Assembly: GCA_020633335.1 (NCBI GenBank)
Contig: JACKDU010000003.1
Location: forward strand, 186,001-250,000
DNA: 64,000 bases
Source: Myxococcales bacterium
Lineage (GTDB): Bacteria; Myxococcota_A; Polyangia; Nannocystales; Nannocystaceae
Direction of reading: 5' to 3'
Positions 8,011-16,082 of the stretch are shown piece after piece. Under the pieces are notes generated by a model. It was not told the DNA's origin, did no database searches, and saw nothing but the letters and a program-made list of their open reading frames with translations. Numbering within the stretch: the first letter of the stretch is position 1; each line of letters opens with the position of its first letter. Position numbers and translations under genes: made by a program.

Positions 8011-9900
8011 ATGATGACGCGCGCTCTGATCCCCTTCGTGGCCGTCGCCCTCATCGGCGCGTGCGGCGATGACTCGACGACGAGCGCGACGGAGGGGGGA
8101 TCGAGCGGCACGACCGCGGCCTCCACCAGCGGCGGCAGCACGAGCGGCGCGACCTCGACGACGAGCTCCAGCGGCGGCGCGAGCGAGAGCGCGAGCTCGA
8201 CGAGCGGCGCGAGCTCGACGAGCGGCGGATCGACCGGGAGCACCGGCAGCGCGACCGAGAGCACGACGAGCGGCGATCCCTCGACCAGCGGGTCGACGGG
8301 CGGGAGCTCGGGGAGCACGGGCGGGGCCTGCGTCGACGGCGAGATCGTCTGCGAGGAGGGCGGCGCGGCGCTCTGCACGGGCGGGGTCCTCGGCGCGCCG
8401 ACGCCCTGCGACGACGCCTGCGTCGACGGCCTCGGCTGCGTCCTCTGCACGCCGGGGGACAAGAGCTGCGACGGCGACGACGCGCTCGTCTGCGCGGACG
8501 ACGGCCAGAGCTGGGGCGTCGCCGACACCTGCGATCCCGTCCAGGGGATCTTCTGCAACCCGGACTTCGGCGCCTGCGACGGCCCCTGCGCGCCCGACAA
8601 CCTCCAGCTCGACTACCTCGGCTGCGACTACTTCCCGACGGTGACGATGCAGCTCGACGGCTGGAACGGCGGCACCAAGATCTTCGCGGTCACCGTCGCC
8701 AACACCGCCGACAAGAGCACCGACGTCACGGTCACCCGCGGCGACAAGACGGTCGCCACCGCCAAGGTCGATCCAGGGAGCGTGAAGATGATCGCGCTCC
8801 CGTGGATCCCTCAGCTCACCAAGGGCACCGGGCCGACCGCGCTGGTGGAGGGCGGCGCCTATCGCCTCCGCGCCAACAACCCGGTGACGGTGGTCCAATT
8901 CAACCCGCTCCTCGCCGACTTCACCAACGACGCCGCGCTCCTCCTGCCGACCAACGCCTGGGATGACGCGGCGATGGTCGCGGCCGCGCCCCACTGGGTC
9001 TCGGAGCAGGATCCCAACGTCAAGCTCCCGGGCTTCTACGCGGTCGTCGCCCGCGAGGACGCGACCACGGTGACGCTCCACCCCGGCGCCCTCGCCAAGG
9101 TCCAGGCGGGCGCGGGGGTCGCGGGCGACGGCAGCGGCGAGGTGATGCTGAACGCGGGCGACGTCCTCCAGGTGCTCACGGACGTCGGCGGCGACCTCAC
9201 CGGCACCCGGATCACCGCCGATCGGCCGATCCAGGTGATCGCCGGCCACAAGTGCACCAACATCCCGGCCGACGTCGACGCCTGCGATCACCTCGAGGAG
9301 GCGATGTTCCCGCTCGCCTCCCTCGGCAAGACCTACCTCGTCGGTCCGCCGGTGCAGTCGCCCAACGACAAGCTCGAGAAGGCGCAGGTGGTCCGGGTGA
9401 TCGCCGCCGAGGACGACACCAACCTGGTCTTCACCCCGGATCAGGGGGTGATGACCAAGCTCGCCAAGGCCGGCGACTTCGTCGAGCTCCCGCCCTCGAC
9501 CGCCCGCTACCGGGTCGCCGGCGACAAGCGGATCCTCGTCGCCCAGTACATGGTGGGGCAGGCGGGGGGCTACGGGCAGAGCGATCCGGCGATGGTCCTG
9601 GCGGTCGCCGTCGACCAGTACCGCGAGTCCTACCTCTTTCATGCGCCGACCACCTGGGCGAGCAACTACGTCGACGTGATCGCCCCCGACGGCGCGACGG
9701 TGAAGGTCGACGGGGCCGCGGTCGGCGGCTTCTCGTCGATCCCCGGCACTGGCTTCGGCCTCGCCCACGTCAAGCTGAGCAACCAGGGCGACGGCAACCA
9801 CACGCTGAGTGCGAGCGCGAAGGTCGGCATCGCGATCTATGGAGTACAGAGCTTCGGCTCCTACTGGACCGTCGGCGGCCTCGACCTCGAGCACTTCTAG
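8011..9900 (+). CDS. Lipoprotein with IgGFc-binding-like domain
   Basis: 629 aa. A lipoprotein signal ends in LIGAC (Cys18). It is followed by about 85 residues of Ser/Thr/Gly linker, a Cys-rich segment (about residues 108-205), and a large domain resembling the IgGFc-binding N-terminal domain (PF17517): repeated motifs such as PVTVVQFNPLL, NDAALLLPTNAW and DRPIQVIAGHKC, and a Cys-bounded DVDACDHLEE region. In animals this domain occurs in mucin-like FCGBP; in myxobacteria it is common in predicted surface proteins of unknown role. It is probably outer-membrane anchored and surface exposed, and divergent from a tetR gene. The Fc-binding label should not be taken as a function. Confidence 0.75.
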   Translation: MMTRALIPFVAVALIGACGDDSTTSATEGGSSGTTAASTSGGSTSGATSTTSSSGGASESASSTSGASSTSGGSTGSTGSATESTTSGDPSTSGSTGGSSGSTGGACVDGEIVCEEGGAALCTGGVLGAPTPCDDACVDGLGCVLCTPGDKSCDGDDALVCADDGQSWGVADTCDPVQGIFCNPDFGACDGPCAPDNLQLDYLGCDYFPTVTMQLDGWNGGTKIFAVTVANTADKSTDVTVTRGDKTVATAKVDPGSVKMIALPWIPQLTKGTGPTALVEGGAYRLRANNPVTVVQFNPLLADFTNDAALLLPTNAWDDAAMVAAAPHWVSEQDPNVKLPGFYAVVAREDATTVTLHPGALAKVQAGAGVAGDGSGEVMLNAGDVLQVLTDVGGDLTGTRITADRPIQVIAGHKCTNIPADVDACDHLEEAMFPLASLGKTYLVGPPVQSPNDKLEKAQVVRVIAAEDDTNLVFTPDQGVMTKLAKAGDFVELPPSTARYRVAGDKRILVAQYMVGQAGGYGQSDPAMVLAVAVDQYRESYLFHAPTTWASNYVDVIAPDGATVKVDGAAVGGFSSIPGTGFGLAHVKLSNQGDGNHTLSASAKVGIAIYGVQSFGSYWTVGGLDLEHF

Positions 9901-9938
9901 AAGAAGGAAGCAGGAGCGCGACGCCTCCTCGCGGCGTC

Positions 9939-9983
9939 GTCGTGATCGCCTCGACGAGTCGAGAATTCGTCAGCGATCACGAC
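9939..9983. repeat. 11-bp perfect inverted repeat with nested palindrome
   Basis: GTCGTGATCGC (9939-9949) and GCGATCACGAC (9973-9983) are exact reverse complements. The 23-nt loop contains the nested dyad TCGAC...GTCGA. It lies about 40 nt after the stop of the upstream lipoprotein gene, so it may act as a terminator, but no T-run follows. Confidence 0.55.
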
Positions 9984-10158
9984 ACGATCAGCGCGCGGCA
10001 AAGGGCGCGGCGAGGGCCTCGATCCGGGCGAAAGTGCGCGCTCGCGGAGCCCCGAGATCCCTGCGCGTACGGCGCCTCCCGCGGCCTGCGTGCGGCGCGC
10101 CCCGGCCGCCGGGCTGGCGCGTCCCGCGAAACGCTGGCTTGCCCCGTCTACCAGAAGC

Positions 10159-10187
10159 TTGACGCGTTTACTGAACGAGTGTTACGA
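10159..10187 (+). promoter_or_regulatory. Sigma70-like promoter of mrfA
   Basis: TTGACG (10159-10164), a 17-nt spacer and TTACGA (10182-10187). This is one of the closest matches to the -35/-10 consensus in the window. Predicted +1 is near 10194-10196. Confidence 0.7.
10171..10186 (-). promoter_or_regulatory. Candidate LexA (SOS) box overlapping the mrfA promoter
   Basis: The plus-strand sequence CTGAACGAGTGTTACG is the reverse complement of a site that fits the Myxococcus xanthus LexA consensus CTRHAMRYBYGTTCAGS, as I recall it, at most positions (two mismatches in the less conserved half, one at the outer edge). It sits between -35 and -10, where a repressor would block RNA polymerase. Confidence 0.5.
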
Positions 10188-10195
10188 CCGCGCGT

Positions 10196-10212
10196 GCGTT
10201 CAGTATGAACGC
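10196..10212 (+). promoter_or_regulatory. Stem-loop / dyad at the mrfA transcription start
   Basis: GCGTTCA-GTA-TGAACGC is a perfect 7-bp stem with a 3-nt loop. It begins at the predicted +1, and the A of the first in-frame ATG (10205) lies in the loop. It could be an RNA hairpin or an operator dyad in DNA. Confidence 0.55.
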
Positions 10213-12793
10213 GGGTCTGGCAACGATGCTAGAGCACTCATCAGGCTTTCCCCGCGGCGGCTCCCTCCTTCAAGCCCTTGAGGCCGATTCGAGCGGTCCG
10301 AATCGAACCTCAAACCCCGCGGGGGAGCCTGATGTTTTTTCCAGGCGCCGCAGCCGGACCCGCGCGCCCGACCCGAGCAAGCTCGCCGCCGTCGAGGCGG
10401 AGCTCCTCGAGGGCGAGCACGCCGACGTCGTCGCGGTCCACCGCACGCCGCCGCGACCCGGCGAGCACGGCGAGTGGCCGCACCCGCTCGATCCTCGCCT
10501 CGCCGCCGCGCTCGCGGCCCGTGGCATCGATCGACCCTACCGCCACCAGGCCGACGCGCTCGCGGCCCTCGCCGGCGGAGGTGATGTCGTCCTGGCGACC
10601 GCGACCGCCTCCGGCAAGTCGCTCGCCTTCCAGGTGCCGATCATCGAGGCGGTGCTCGCCGATCGGCGCGCGCGGGCCCTGATGCTCTTCCCGACCAAGG
10701 CCCTCGCGCGCGATCAGGTGCGGGGGCTGCGGGAGCTCGGCGACGGGCTCTGCGGGGTCGGGGTCTACGACGGCGACACGCCGCCGGACGAGCGGAGGGC
10801 GGCGCGGAGCCGGGCCCACGCGGTCGCCACCAACCCCGACATGCTCCACCGCGGCCTCCTGCCGCACCACGACCGCTGGGGGGCCTTCCTCGCCAACCTC
10901 CGCTACGTCGTGATCGACGAGATCCACGCCTATCGCGGGGTCTTCGGCTCCCACGTCGCCAACGTCCTCCGCCGCCTCTGGCGGGTCTGCGGCTACCACG
11001 GCGCGCGGCCGCAGATCATCGCCTGCTCGGCGACCATCGCCAACCCGCGCGAGCTCGCCGAGGGGCTCTGCGGGCGCCCGGGCTTTCACCTCGTCGATCA
11101 GGACACCTCGCCGGCGGGGCCGCGCACCTTCGTCGTCCTCAGCCCCAAGGTCGTCGACGAGGTCACCGGCGTCCGCCGCGACTACCTCAAGGTCACGCGG
11201 GCGGTGACCTCGGTCTTCCGCCGCGCTGGCGTATCCACGCTCGCGTTCTGCCGGACCCGCAAGGCGGTCGAGCTGCTCACCCGCTACATGCGCGAGGACG
11301 AGGTCGGCTGGACCCCCGAGGGGCCGACGCCGATCGACAGCGCCGCCTGGGCGCGGGCCGAGCGGTCGATCCGCGGCTACCGCGGCGGCTACTTGCCGGA
11401 GCGCCGCCGCGAGGTCGAGCGCGCGCTCCAGGCCGGCGAGGCCCGGCTGGTGGCGGCGACCAACGCGTTGGAGCTCGGGGTCGACATCGGCGGCCTCGAT
11501 GCGGTGGTCCTCGCCGGCTACCCCGGCACCCGGGCGGCGACGATCCAGCGCTCGGGGCGGGCGGGCCGGCGAAGCGCGCCCTCGCTGACGGCGATGGTGC
11601 TGACCTCGGATCCGCTCGACCAGTTCGTCGGCGCCGATCCGGGCTTCCTCTTTGACACGCCGCCGGAGCACGCGCGCCTCGACGCCGACAACCCGGAGAT
11701 CCTGATCCCGCACCTCCGCTGCGCGGCCCATGAATTGCCGATATCGGCCGACGAGTCGATCGCCGGGATCGAGCCGGCCGATCTCTTGCCGGCGCTCGAC
11801 TACCTCGGCGAGCGCGGGGTCCTGCGGCGCGAGGAGGACCCGGACGGGCGGATCCTCTACTTCGCGATCGGCGACGCCTTCCCGGCCGACAAGGTCGACC
11901 TCCGGAGCAGCATCGAGGAGAACTTCGCGGTCGTCGAGCTCGCGCCGGGGACCGCCGACGACGGCCGGATCCTCGCCGAGGTCGACTTCGAGGACGGGCC
12001 CCTCTACCTCCACCCGGGGGCGATCTATCCGATCGAGGGGCGCACCTACGAGGTCCTCCGCCTCGACTGGGACGCCCGCAAGGCCTACGTCCGCGAGGTC
12101 CGGAGCACCTACTACACCGAGGCCGTGACCCAGGTGCGGGTGCGGGTGGTCGATCCGATCGCGGTCGACGAGGCGGCGGGCCACGGGGTCGGCTACGCCC
12201 ACCTCGTGCGGACGGTGCCGGGCTTCAAGAAGCTCCGCTTCGGCTCCCACGAGAACATCGGCTTCGGGCCGGTCGGGCTCCCCGACCTCGAGCTCCACAC
12301 GGTCGCGGCGTTCTGGTCGCTGCCGGCCTCGGTGCTCGCCCACCTCACCGATCCCGGGCGGCGGGCGGCGGCCGCCCTCGCGGTCGCCCACGCGATCCAC
12401 CACTGCGCGGCCCTCGTGCTGATGTGTGACGTCCACGATCTCGGGCATGCGGTCACCGCGAGCGCCGAGCCCGGGCAGCTCGGCGCCTGGGCCCACGTGA
12501 TCGAGGCGCGGCGCGGCAAGGTCGAGAGCGACGCCTGGCTCCACGCGAGCGCGATCCCCAGCATCCACCTCTATGACAACATGCCGGGGGGCGCCGGCCT
12601 GGCGACCCAGGCCTACGCGCTCGGGGTCGATCTCTTCGAGCGGATCCTCCGGGTGATCGAGGGTTGCCGTTGTCGGCAAGGTTGCCCGACCTGCCTCGGC
12701 GCCCAGGCGGTCGATCCCCTGCGCGACGCGCCGACGAGCCTGCGCTCCGACGCGATCGAGCTCCTCCACGCGCTCCGCGAGGCGGTCGGGTGA
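10205..12793 (+). CDS. mrfA: MrfA-like DEAD/DEAH-box DNA repair helicase (DUF1998)
   Basis: 862 aa as read. Superfamily 2 helicase: Walker A ATATASGKS (131-139), FPTKALARDQ, DEIH box (about 238-241), SATI (about 275), TNALELGVDIGGLDAVVLAGYPG and QRSGRAGR (about 448-455). The C-terminal DUF1998 region ends in a cysteine cluster, GCRCRQGCPTC (about 820-830), like the metal-binding cluster of Bacillus subtilis MrfA (YprA). MrfA with MrfB repairs mitomycin C adducts independently of UvrABC. The next gene is the MrfB homologue, overlapping by 4 nt. The start is uncertain: in-frame ATGs lie at 10205 and 10226, both upstream of the terminator-like hairpin, and there is no start codon between the hairpin and the conserved region. 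Residues before about 56 are low complexity. Confidence 0.88.
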   Translation: MNAGLATMLEHSSGFPRGGSLLQALEADSSGPNRTSNPAGEPDVFSRRRSRTRAPDPSKLAAVEAELLEGEHADVVAVHRTPPRPGEHGEWPHPLDPRLAAALAARGIDRPYRHQADALAALAGGGDVVLATATASGKSLAFQVPIIEAVLADRRARALMLFPTKALARDQVRGLRELGDGLCGVGVYDGDTPPDERRAARSRAHAVATNPDMLHRGLLPHHDRWGAFLANLRYVVIDEIHAYRGVFGSHVANVLRRLWRVCGYHGARPQIIACSATIANPRELAEGLCGRPGFHLVDQDTSPAGPRTFVVLSPKVVDEVTGVRRDYLKVTRAVTSVFRRAGVSTLAFCRTRKAVELLTRYMREDEVGWTPEGPTPIDSAAWARAERSIRGYRGGYLPERRREVERALQAGEARLVAATNALELGVDIGGLDAVVLAGYPGTRAATIQRSGRAGRRSAPSLTAMVLTSDPLDQFVGADPGFLFDTPPEHARLDADNPEILIPHLRCAAHELPISADESIAGIEPADLLPALDYLGERGVLRREEDPDGRILYFAIGDAFPADKVDLRSSIEENFAVVELAPGTADDGRILAEVDFEDGPLYLHPGAIYPIEGRTYEVLRLDWDARKAYVREVRSTYYTEAVTQVRVRVVDPIAVDEAAGHGVGYAHLVRTVPGFKKLRFGSHENIGFGPVGLPDLELHTVAAFWSLPASVLAHLTDPGRRAAAALAVAHAIHHCAALVLMCDVHDLGHAVTASAEPGQLGAWAHVIEARRGKVESDAWLHASAIPSIHLYDNMPGGAGLATQAYALGVDLFERILRVIEGCRCRQGCPTCLGAQAVDPLRDAPTSLRSDAIELLHALREAVG
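10239..10340 (+). terminator. Long bipartite hairpin followed by T6 (attenuator or small-RNA terminator)
   Basis: The outer stem pairs CATCAGGCT (10239-10247) with AGCCTGATG (10326-10334), and CCCCGCGG (10250-10257) with CCGCGGGG (10317-10324). The inner stem pairs TTGAGG (10278-10283) with CCTCAA (10308-10313), and CGATTCG (10285-10291) with CGAATCG (10299-10305), loop AGCGGTC. Six T follow (10335-10340). About 30 paired positions plus a T-run is a strong intrinsic terminator. It lies inside the only open mrfA frame, so it may be an attenuator, or it may end a ~145-nt RNA starting near 10195. Confidence 0.65.
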
Positions 12794-15027
12794 GGCTGCG
12801 GGCGCGCTTCGCGGTCTCGCGGATCGCCGGGTCGCCGACCCAGGCCGCGGGATCGCAGGCGCGCTCGGAGGACGGGGCGGTCGGCGAGTCGGAGCCCGAG
12901 GATGCGGCGGCGGCGACGTCGGCCGTGCCTGTGCGGCCACGCGAGCCGCTGAGGCCGGCCGCGTCAGCTCCCCACGACCGGCACGTGCCCTTGGAGGCTC
13001 GTCCACCGGCCTCGGCGGGAGGGGGGGGGCGCTCATCCCCAGCGGTCGAGCTCCCGTCGGCGGACGTTCAGGTTCGAGCGGCGCCGGAGCTGATCAAGCG
13101 CGCGTCTTCGTCGGCCCTGCGCGAGACGGCGGCGATCCGCGCCACGTCGATCCCGGAGCTCGCGGACGGCGAGGCCTCGCGCCGCTATCGCCTCTACCGC
13201 CCTGCGGCGAGCGTCGGTCCAGTCGGGCGCGATGTGCATGCGCCGGCGGTCGCTCCGTCGGCGCGCCTGGGCGACGCGGCGTGTCCATCGGTCGCCGCTC
13301 CGCCGGAGCCAGGCGCCGTGACGCGTCCGGTCGCCGCCTCGCGTTCTGGCCACGCGGCGCGTCCATCGGTCGCTGCGCAGAGACAGCCGGGCGTCGCGGC
13401 GCGCTCGACCATCGCCGACGCATCCGCGGCCGAGCGAGCGACGGGCCGCGCCGACGCGGGCGGCCTCGCGGCCACCCAGGTCCGCGAGCACGACGGCTAT
13501 CGGGTGCTCACGCTCCGCTTCCCGCTCGCGCCCGGAGGCGCCCGGGCGCCGCTCCTCGGCGGCGCGCTGGGGCGCCTCCACCTGCCGACCGCGACGCGCT
13601 GGTCGGCGATCGACCGGGTGCTCAGCGCCGCAGCGTCGACCGTGGAGGGCGGCGGCGCGCCGATGATCGCCCTCGACACCGAGACCACGGGGGTCTCGAC
13701 CAACGCCGGGACGATCGCCTTCCTCATCGGCGTCGCCTTTTTCGAGGCCGAGGCGCTGGTGGTCGAGCAGTGGCTCCTCCACCGCCTCGCCGCCGAGGCG
13801 GCGATGCTCCGGGCGCTCGCGGCGGCGCTCGACGCCCGCTGCGGGCCGGCGAGCGCGCTCGTCACCTTCAACGGCGCCTCCTTCGATCTCCCGCTGCTGC
13901 GGACCCGCTTCGCCCGGGCGGGCCTGAGCCCGGCCTTCCTCGGCGCCCGTCACCTCGATCTCCTCCTCCCAGCCCGGCGCCTCTGGCAGGGGGAGGGGCC
14001 CGACTGCCGGCTCACCACCCTCGAGCGCCGCCACCTCGGGGTCGTCCGCCGCGACGACGTCGAGGGCCACGCGATCCCGCCGGCGTTCTGGCGGTGGATC
14101 GAGGCGCCGCAGGAGCGGGCGGCCGCCGCCCTCATCGATCGGGTCTGCGCCCACAACCAGGTCGACCTGATCACCCTGCCGGCGCTCGCCGAGGTGATCG
14201 CCGCGACCCTCGAGGGGCCGCGCTCCCTCGCGGAGGCGCTCCGGGTCGCCCGCCTCGAGCACGGGCGCGGCGAGGACGCGCGGGCCGTCGAGGTGCTTGG
14301 GCCATGGCTGCCGGCGCTCGACGAGCTCGACGCGCTGGCGGTCGACGGCGCTCCGACGCCAGCGCGCGCCGACGGTGGCGCTGAGGAGCGAGCCGCCCAG
14401 CGGCGCGAAGGCGAGGACGCGCGCGCAGCCGAGCCCCCCGTCCGCGCGGTGGCGGCGCGTGGCGTCCATACGCCCACTGGTCGCCACGCCCTCGGCGGCG
14501 TCCGGGAGCGGATGGCCCGGCTCGGGATCGGCGCAGGTCCGGGCCCGCGGGCCCTGCCGCAAGTCCGTCGGATCCGCGCCGACGGCGAACGCGGCGAACG
14601 CGGCGAAGGCGATCCCGTCGTCGACCCACCAGCGGCCCTGCGGGGAGAGGCGCGCTCCGAGCCCCCGACCGCGACCGCGAGCCGGCCGCCAGGGGAGGGG
14701 ACGCGCGGGGCGCGGGCCAGCGCAGAGCGCCCGATGGCCCCCCCGGCCGTCCTCCGCGAGGCCTGGGCGATGGCCGCCCGCGCGCTCCGGCGGCTCGGGG
14801 AGGATCGCCGGGCGGCGGGCCTCTGGGCGGCGATCTGCCGGGCCGCGCCGGGGGACGCCGAGGCCCACGAGGCGCTCGCCAAGCTCCTGGAGCACCGCCT
14901 CGGCGATCTTCCGCGGGCGCTGGCCGTCACCCTCGCCTCGTCGGCCCCCTCGCCGAGGCGCCTCGCCCGGCTCCGCCGCAAGCTCGCGAAGCACTCGCAT
15001 GGAGCGGCGGAGTCGGTGTACGGTTGA
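12790..15027 (+). CDS. mrfB: MrfB-like DEDD exonuclease (YprB RNase H-like domain) with TPR-like tail
   Basis: 745 aa from a GTG that overlaps the mrfA stop (GTGA). The nuclease core begins near residue 290: DTETTG (about 296), FNGASFDLPLL (about 359), the HLDLL region and AHNQVDLITL (about 454). These are the acidic motifs of the YprB ribonuclease H-like family (PF13482). About 100 C-terminal residues are Ala/Leu helical repeats (TPR-like), as in YprB. B. subtilis YprB is about 410 aa; this one is much longer owing to an Ala/Pro/Arg-rich N-terminus (about 1-220) and an insert near 520-640, both low complexity. It probably trims damaged DNA opened by MrfA. The tight overlap supports one complex or pathway. 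Confidence 0.85.
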   Translation: MRLRARFAVSRIAGSPTQAAGSQARSEDGAVGESEPEDAAAATSAVPVRPREPLRPAASAPHDRHVPLEARPPASAGGGGRSSPAVELPSADVQVRAAPELIKRASSSALRETAAIRATSIPELADGEASRRYRLYRPAASVGPVGRDVHAPAVAPSARLGDAACPSVAAPPEPGAVTRPVAASRSGHAARPSVAAQRQPGVAARSTIADASAAERATGRADAGGLAATQVREHDGYRVLTLRFPLAPGGARAPLLGGALGRLHLPTATRWSAIDRVLSAAASTVEGGGAPMIALDTETTGVSTNAGTIAFLIGVAFFEAEALVVEQWLLHRLAAEAAMLRALAAALDARCGPASALVTFNGASFDLPLLRTRFARAGLSPAFLGARHLDLLLPARRLWQGEGPDCRLTTLERRHLGVVRRDDVEGHAIPPAFWRWIEAPQERAAAALIDRVCAHNQVDLITLPALAEVIAATLEGPRSLAEALRVARLEHGRGEDARAVEVLGPWLPALDELDALAVDGAPTPARADGGAEERAAQRREGEDARAAEPPVRAVAARGVHTPTGRHALGGVRERMARLGIGAGPGPRALPQVRRIRADGERGERGEGDPVVDPPAALRGEARSEPPTATASRPPGEGTRGARASAERPMAPPAVLREAWAMAARALRRLGEDRRAAGLWAAICRAAPGDAEAHEALAKLLEHRLGDLPRALAVTLASSAPSPRRLARLRRKLAKHSHGAAESVYG
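13273..13375. repeat. Imperfect direct repeat within mrfB N-terminus
   Basis: Two copies of a ~25-nt unit around GCGTGTCCATCGGTCGC (copy 1 at 13273-13297, copy 2 at 13351-13375) encode A(C/R)PSVAA. A shorter related piece, GGCGTCCATACGCCC, occurs near 14460. The repeats lie in the poorly conserved low-complexity part of the protein. Confidence 0.5.
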
Positions 15028-15034
15028 GCGGTCC

Positions 15035-16018
15035 GTGGGTCGCCCTCGAGAGAGAAGTCCGCGCCTGGTGGCGATGTTGCTCGGGTGTAGCGTCGCCCTC
15101 GGCGGCTGCACGACCCTGACCACCCAGCTCGATCCGCCCGACATCGCGGCGATGGAGCAGGTGACAGATCGCGCCGAGCGCGAGCAGCTCTACACCGACA
15201 ACTCGATCTACCGCCACCAGGAGCCCCAGGGGATCCGCTACACGAAGGGCAACCACCCGAGCTCGCCGCGGCGGAGCTGGCAGTCGCTCGACGCGATCCT
15301 CCGCTCGGACGCGGCGGCCTCCGAGGCGCTGCCGACGGGCAAGCTCCTGGCCGCGCGGATCCTGACCGCCCTCACCCTGGGCGCGGCGATGGTGATGATC
15401 ACCGGGGCGGCGGCCTCGGCCCGCGAGGGTCTCGACTTCAAGAACCTCGGCGGAACCGGGGCGCTCCTCCTCGGCGGCGGCGTGGCCAGCGTCGGCTTCG
15501 CGATCGGTGCAGGCGTCTCCTACAACCAGGCGCGCAAGGGCTACGACCGCGCCGTGGACATCTACAACGAGAGCTTCGGCATGCGCCTCGGGATCCTCGA
15601 CGGCAACGGCGAGTACCGCCCGCCGCCGGGGGTGATGGTCGACGACGAGGGCTTCGTGATCCTCACCGACGTCGAGACCGGGCCGCCGAAGCGGGTGATC
15701 TTCCTCCCCGAGGGCCCGCTCCCGCCGCCGCTCGCCGTCGACCCCGAGTCCGGCGCGCCGACGACCCTCGACGCCGAGACGATCAGCGCGGGCCTGACCG
15801 GCGCCCGCGAGGCGGCCGAGCGCGAGTGTCGTCCGCTCGCCACCGCCGGCCGCAGCGTCGCCGCCGAGGTGACGATCGACGGCCCGACCGGGACGATCCG
15901 CCAGATCGTCTCCGACAACGATCCGGTCGGCGCCTGCGTCGCGTCGCAGCTCTTCCAGGCCCGTTTCCCGCCGATCGCCGCGGCCGAGCAGGTGTTCACC
16001 GCGACCGTCGGCTTCTGA
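15035..16018 (+). CDS. Lipoprotein with AgmX/PglI-type (TonB-C-like) C-terminal domain
   Basis: 327 aa from the GTG at 15035. That start gives an Arg-rich n-region (RPRERSPR), a hydrophobic core and lipobox ALGGC; the later ATG at 15074 would lack a charged n-region. Two hydrophobic segments occur near residues 110-155. The C-terminal ~70 residues (AEVTIDGPTGTIRQI, then ACVASQLFQARFPPI) match the AgmX/PglI C-terminal domain found in myxobacterial motility and social-behaviour proteins, related to the TonB C-terminus. It follows mrfB by 7 nt, with TACGGT 10 nt before the GTG inside the mrfB end. The molecular role is not known. Confidence 0.7.
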   Translation: MGRPRERSPRLVAMLLGCSVALGGCTTLTTQLDPPDIAAMEQVTDRAEREQLYTDNSIYRHQEPQGIRYTKGNHPSSPRRSWQSLDAILRSDAAASEALPTGKLLAARILTALTLGAAMVMITGAAASAREGLDFKNLGGTGALLLGGGVASVGFAIGAGVSYNQARKGYDRAVDIYNESFGMRLGILDGNGEYRPPPGVMVDDEGFVILTDVETGPPKRVIFLPEGPLPPPLAVDPESGAPTTLDAETISAGLTGAREAAERECRPLATAGRSVAAEVTIDGPTGTIRQIVSDNDPVGACVASQLFQARFPPIAAAEQVFTATVGF

Positions 16019-16082
16019 ACGGGGCGTCGACGGCCCGACGACGACGGCTCGGCGGCTCGCCGCGCGCCTTGCGAGGCCCGGC

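Larger units (their letters stand above)
9901..10204. other. Intergenic region upstream of mrfA
   Basis: About 300 bp. It holds an inverted repeat at 9939-9983 and the mrfA promoter at 10159-10187. Nothing coding was recognised between about 9984 and 10158. Confidence 0.5.

Noticed and set aside
10278..10313. tRNA-like arm (TTGAGGCCGATTCG...CGAATCGAACCTCAA)
   Set aside because: The stems do not form a cloverleaf, there is no acceptor/CCA end and no anticodon arm; it is part of the long terminator hairpin instead.
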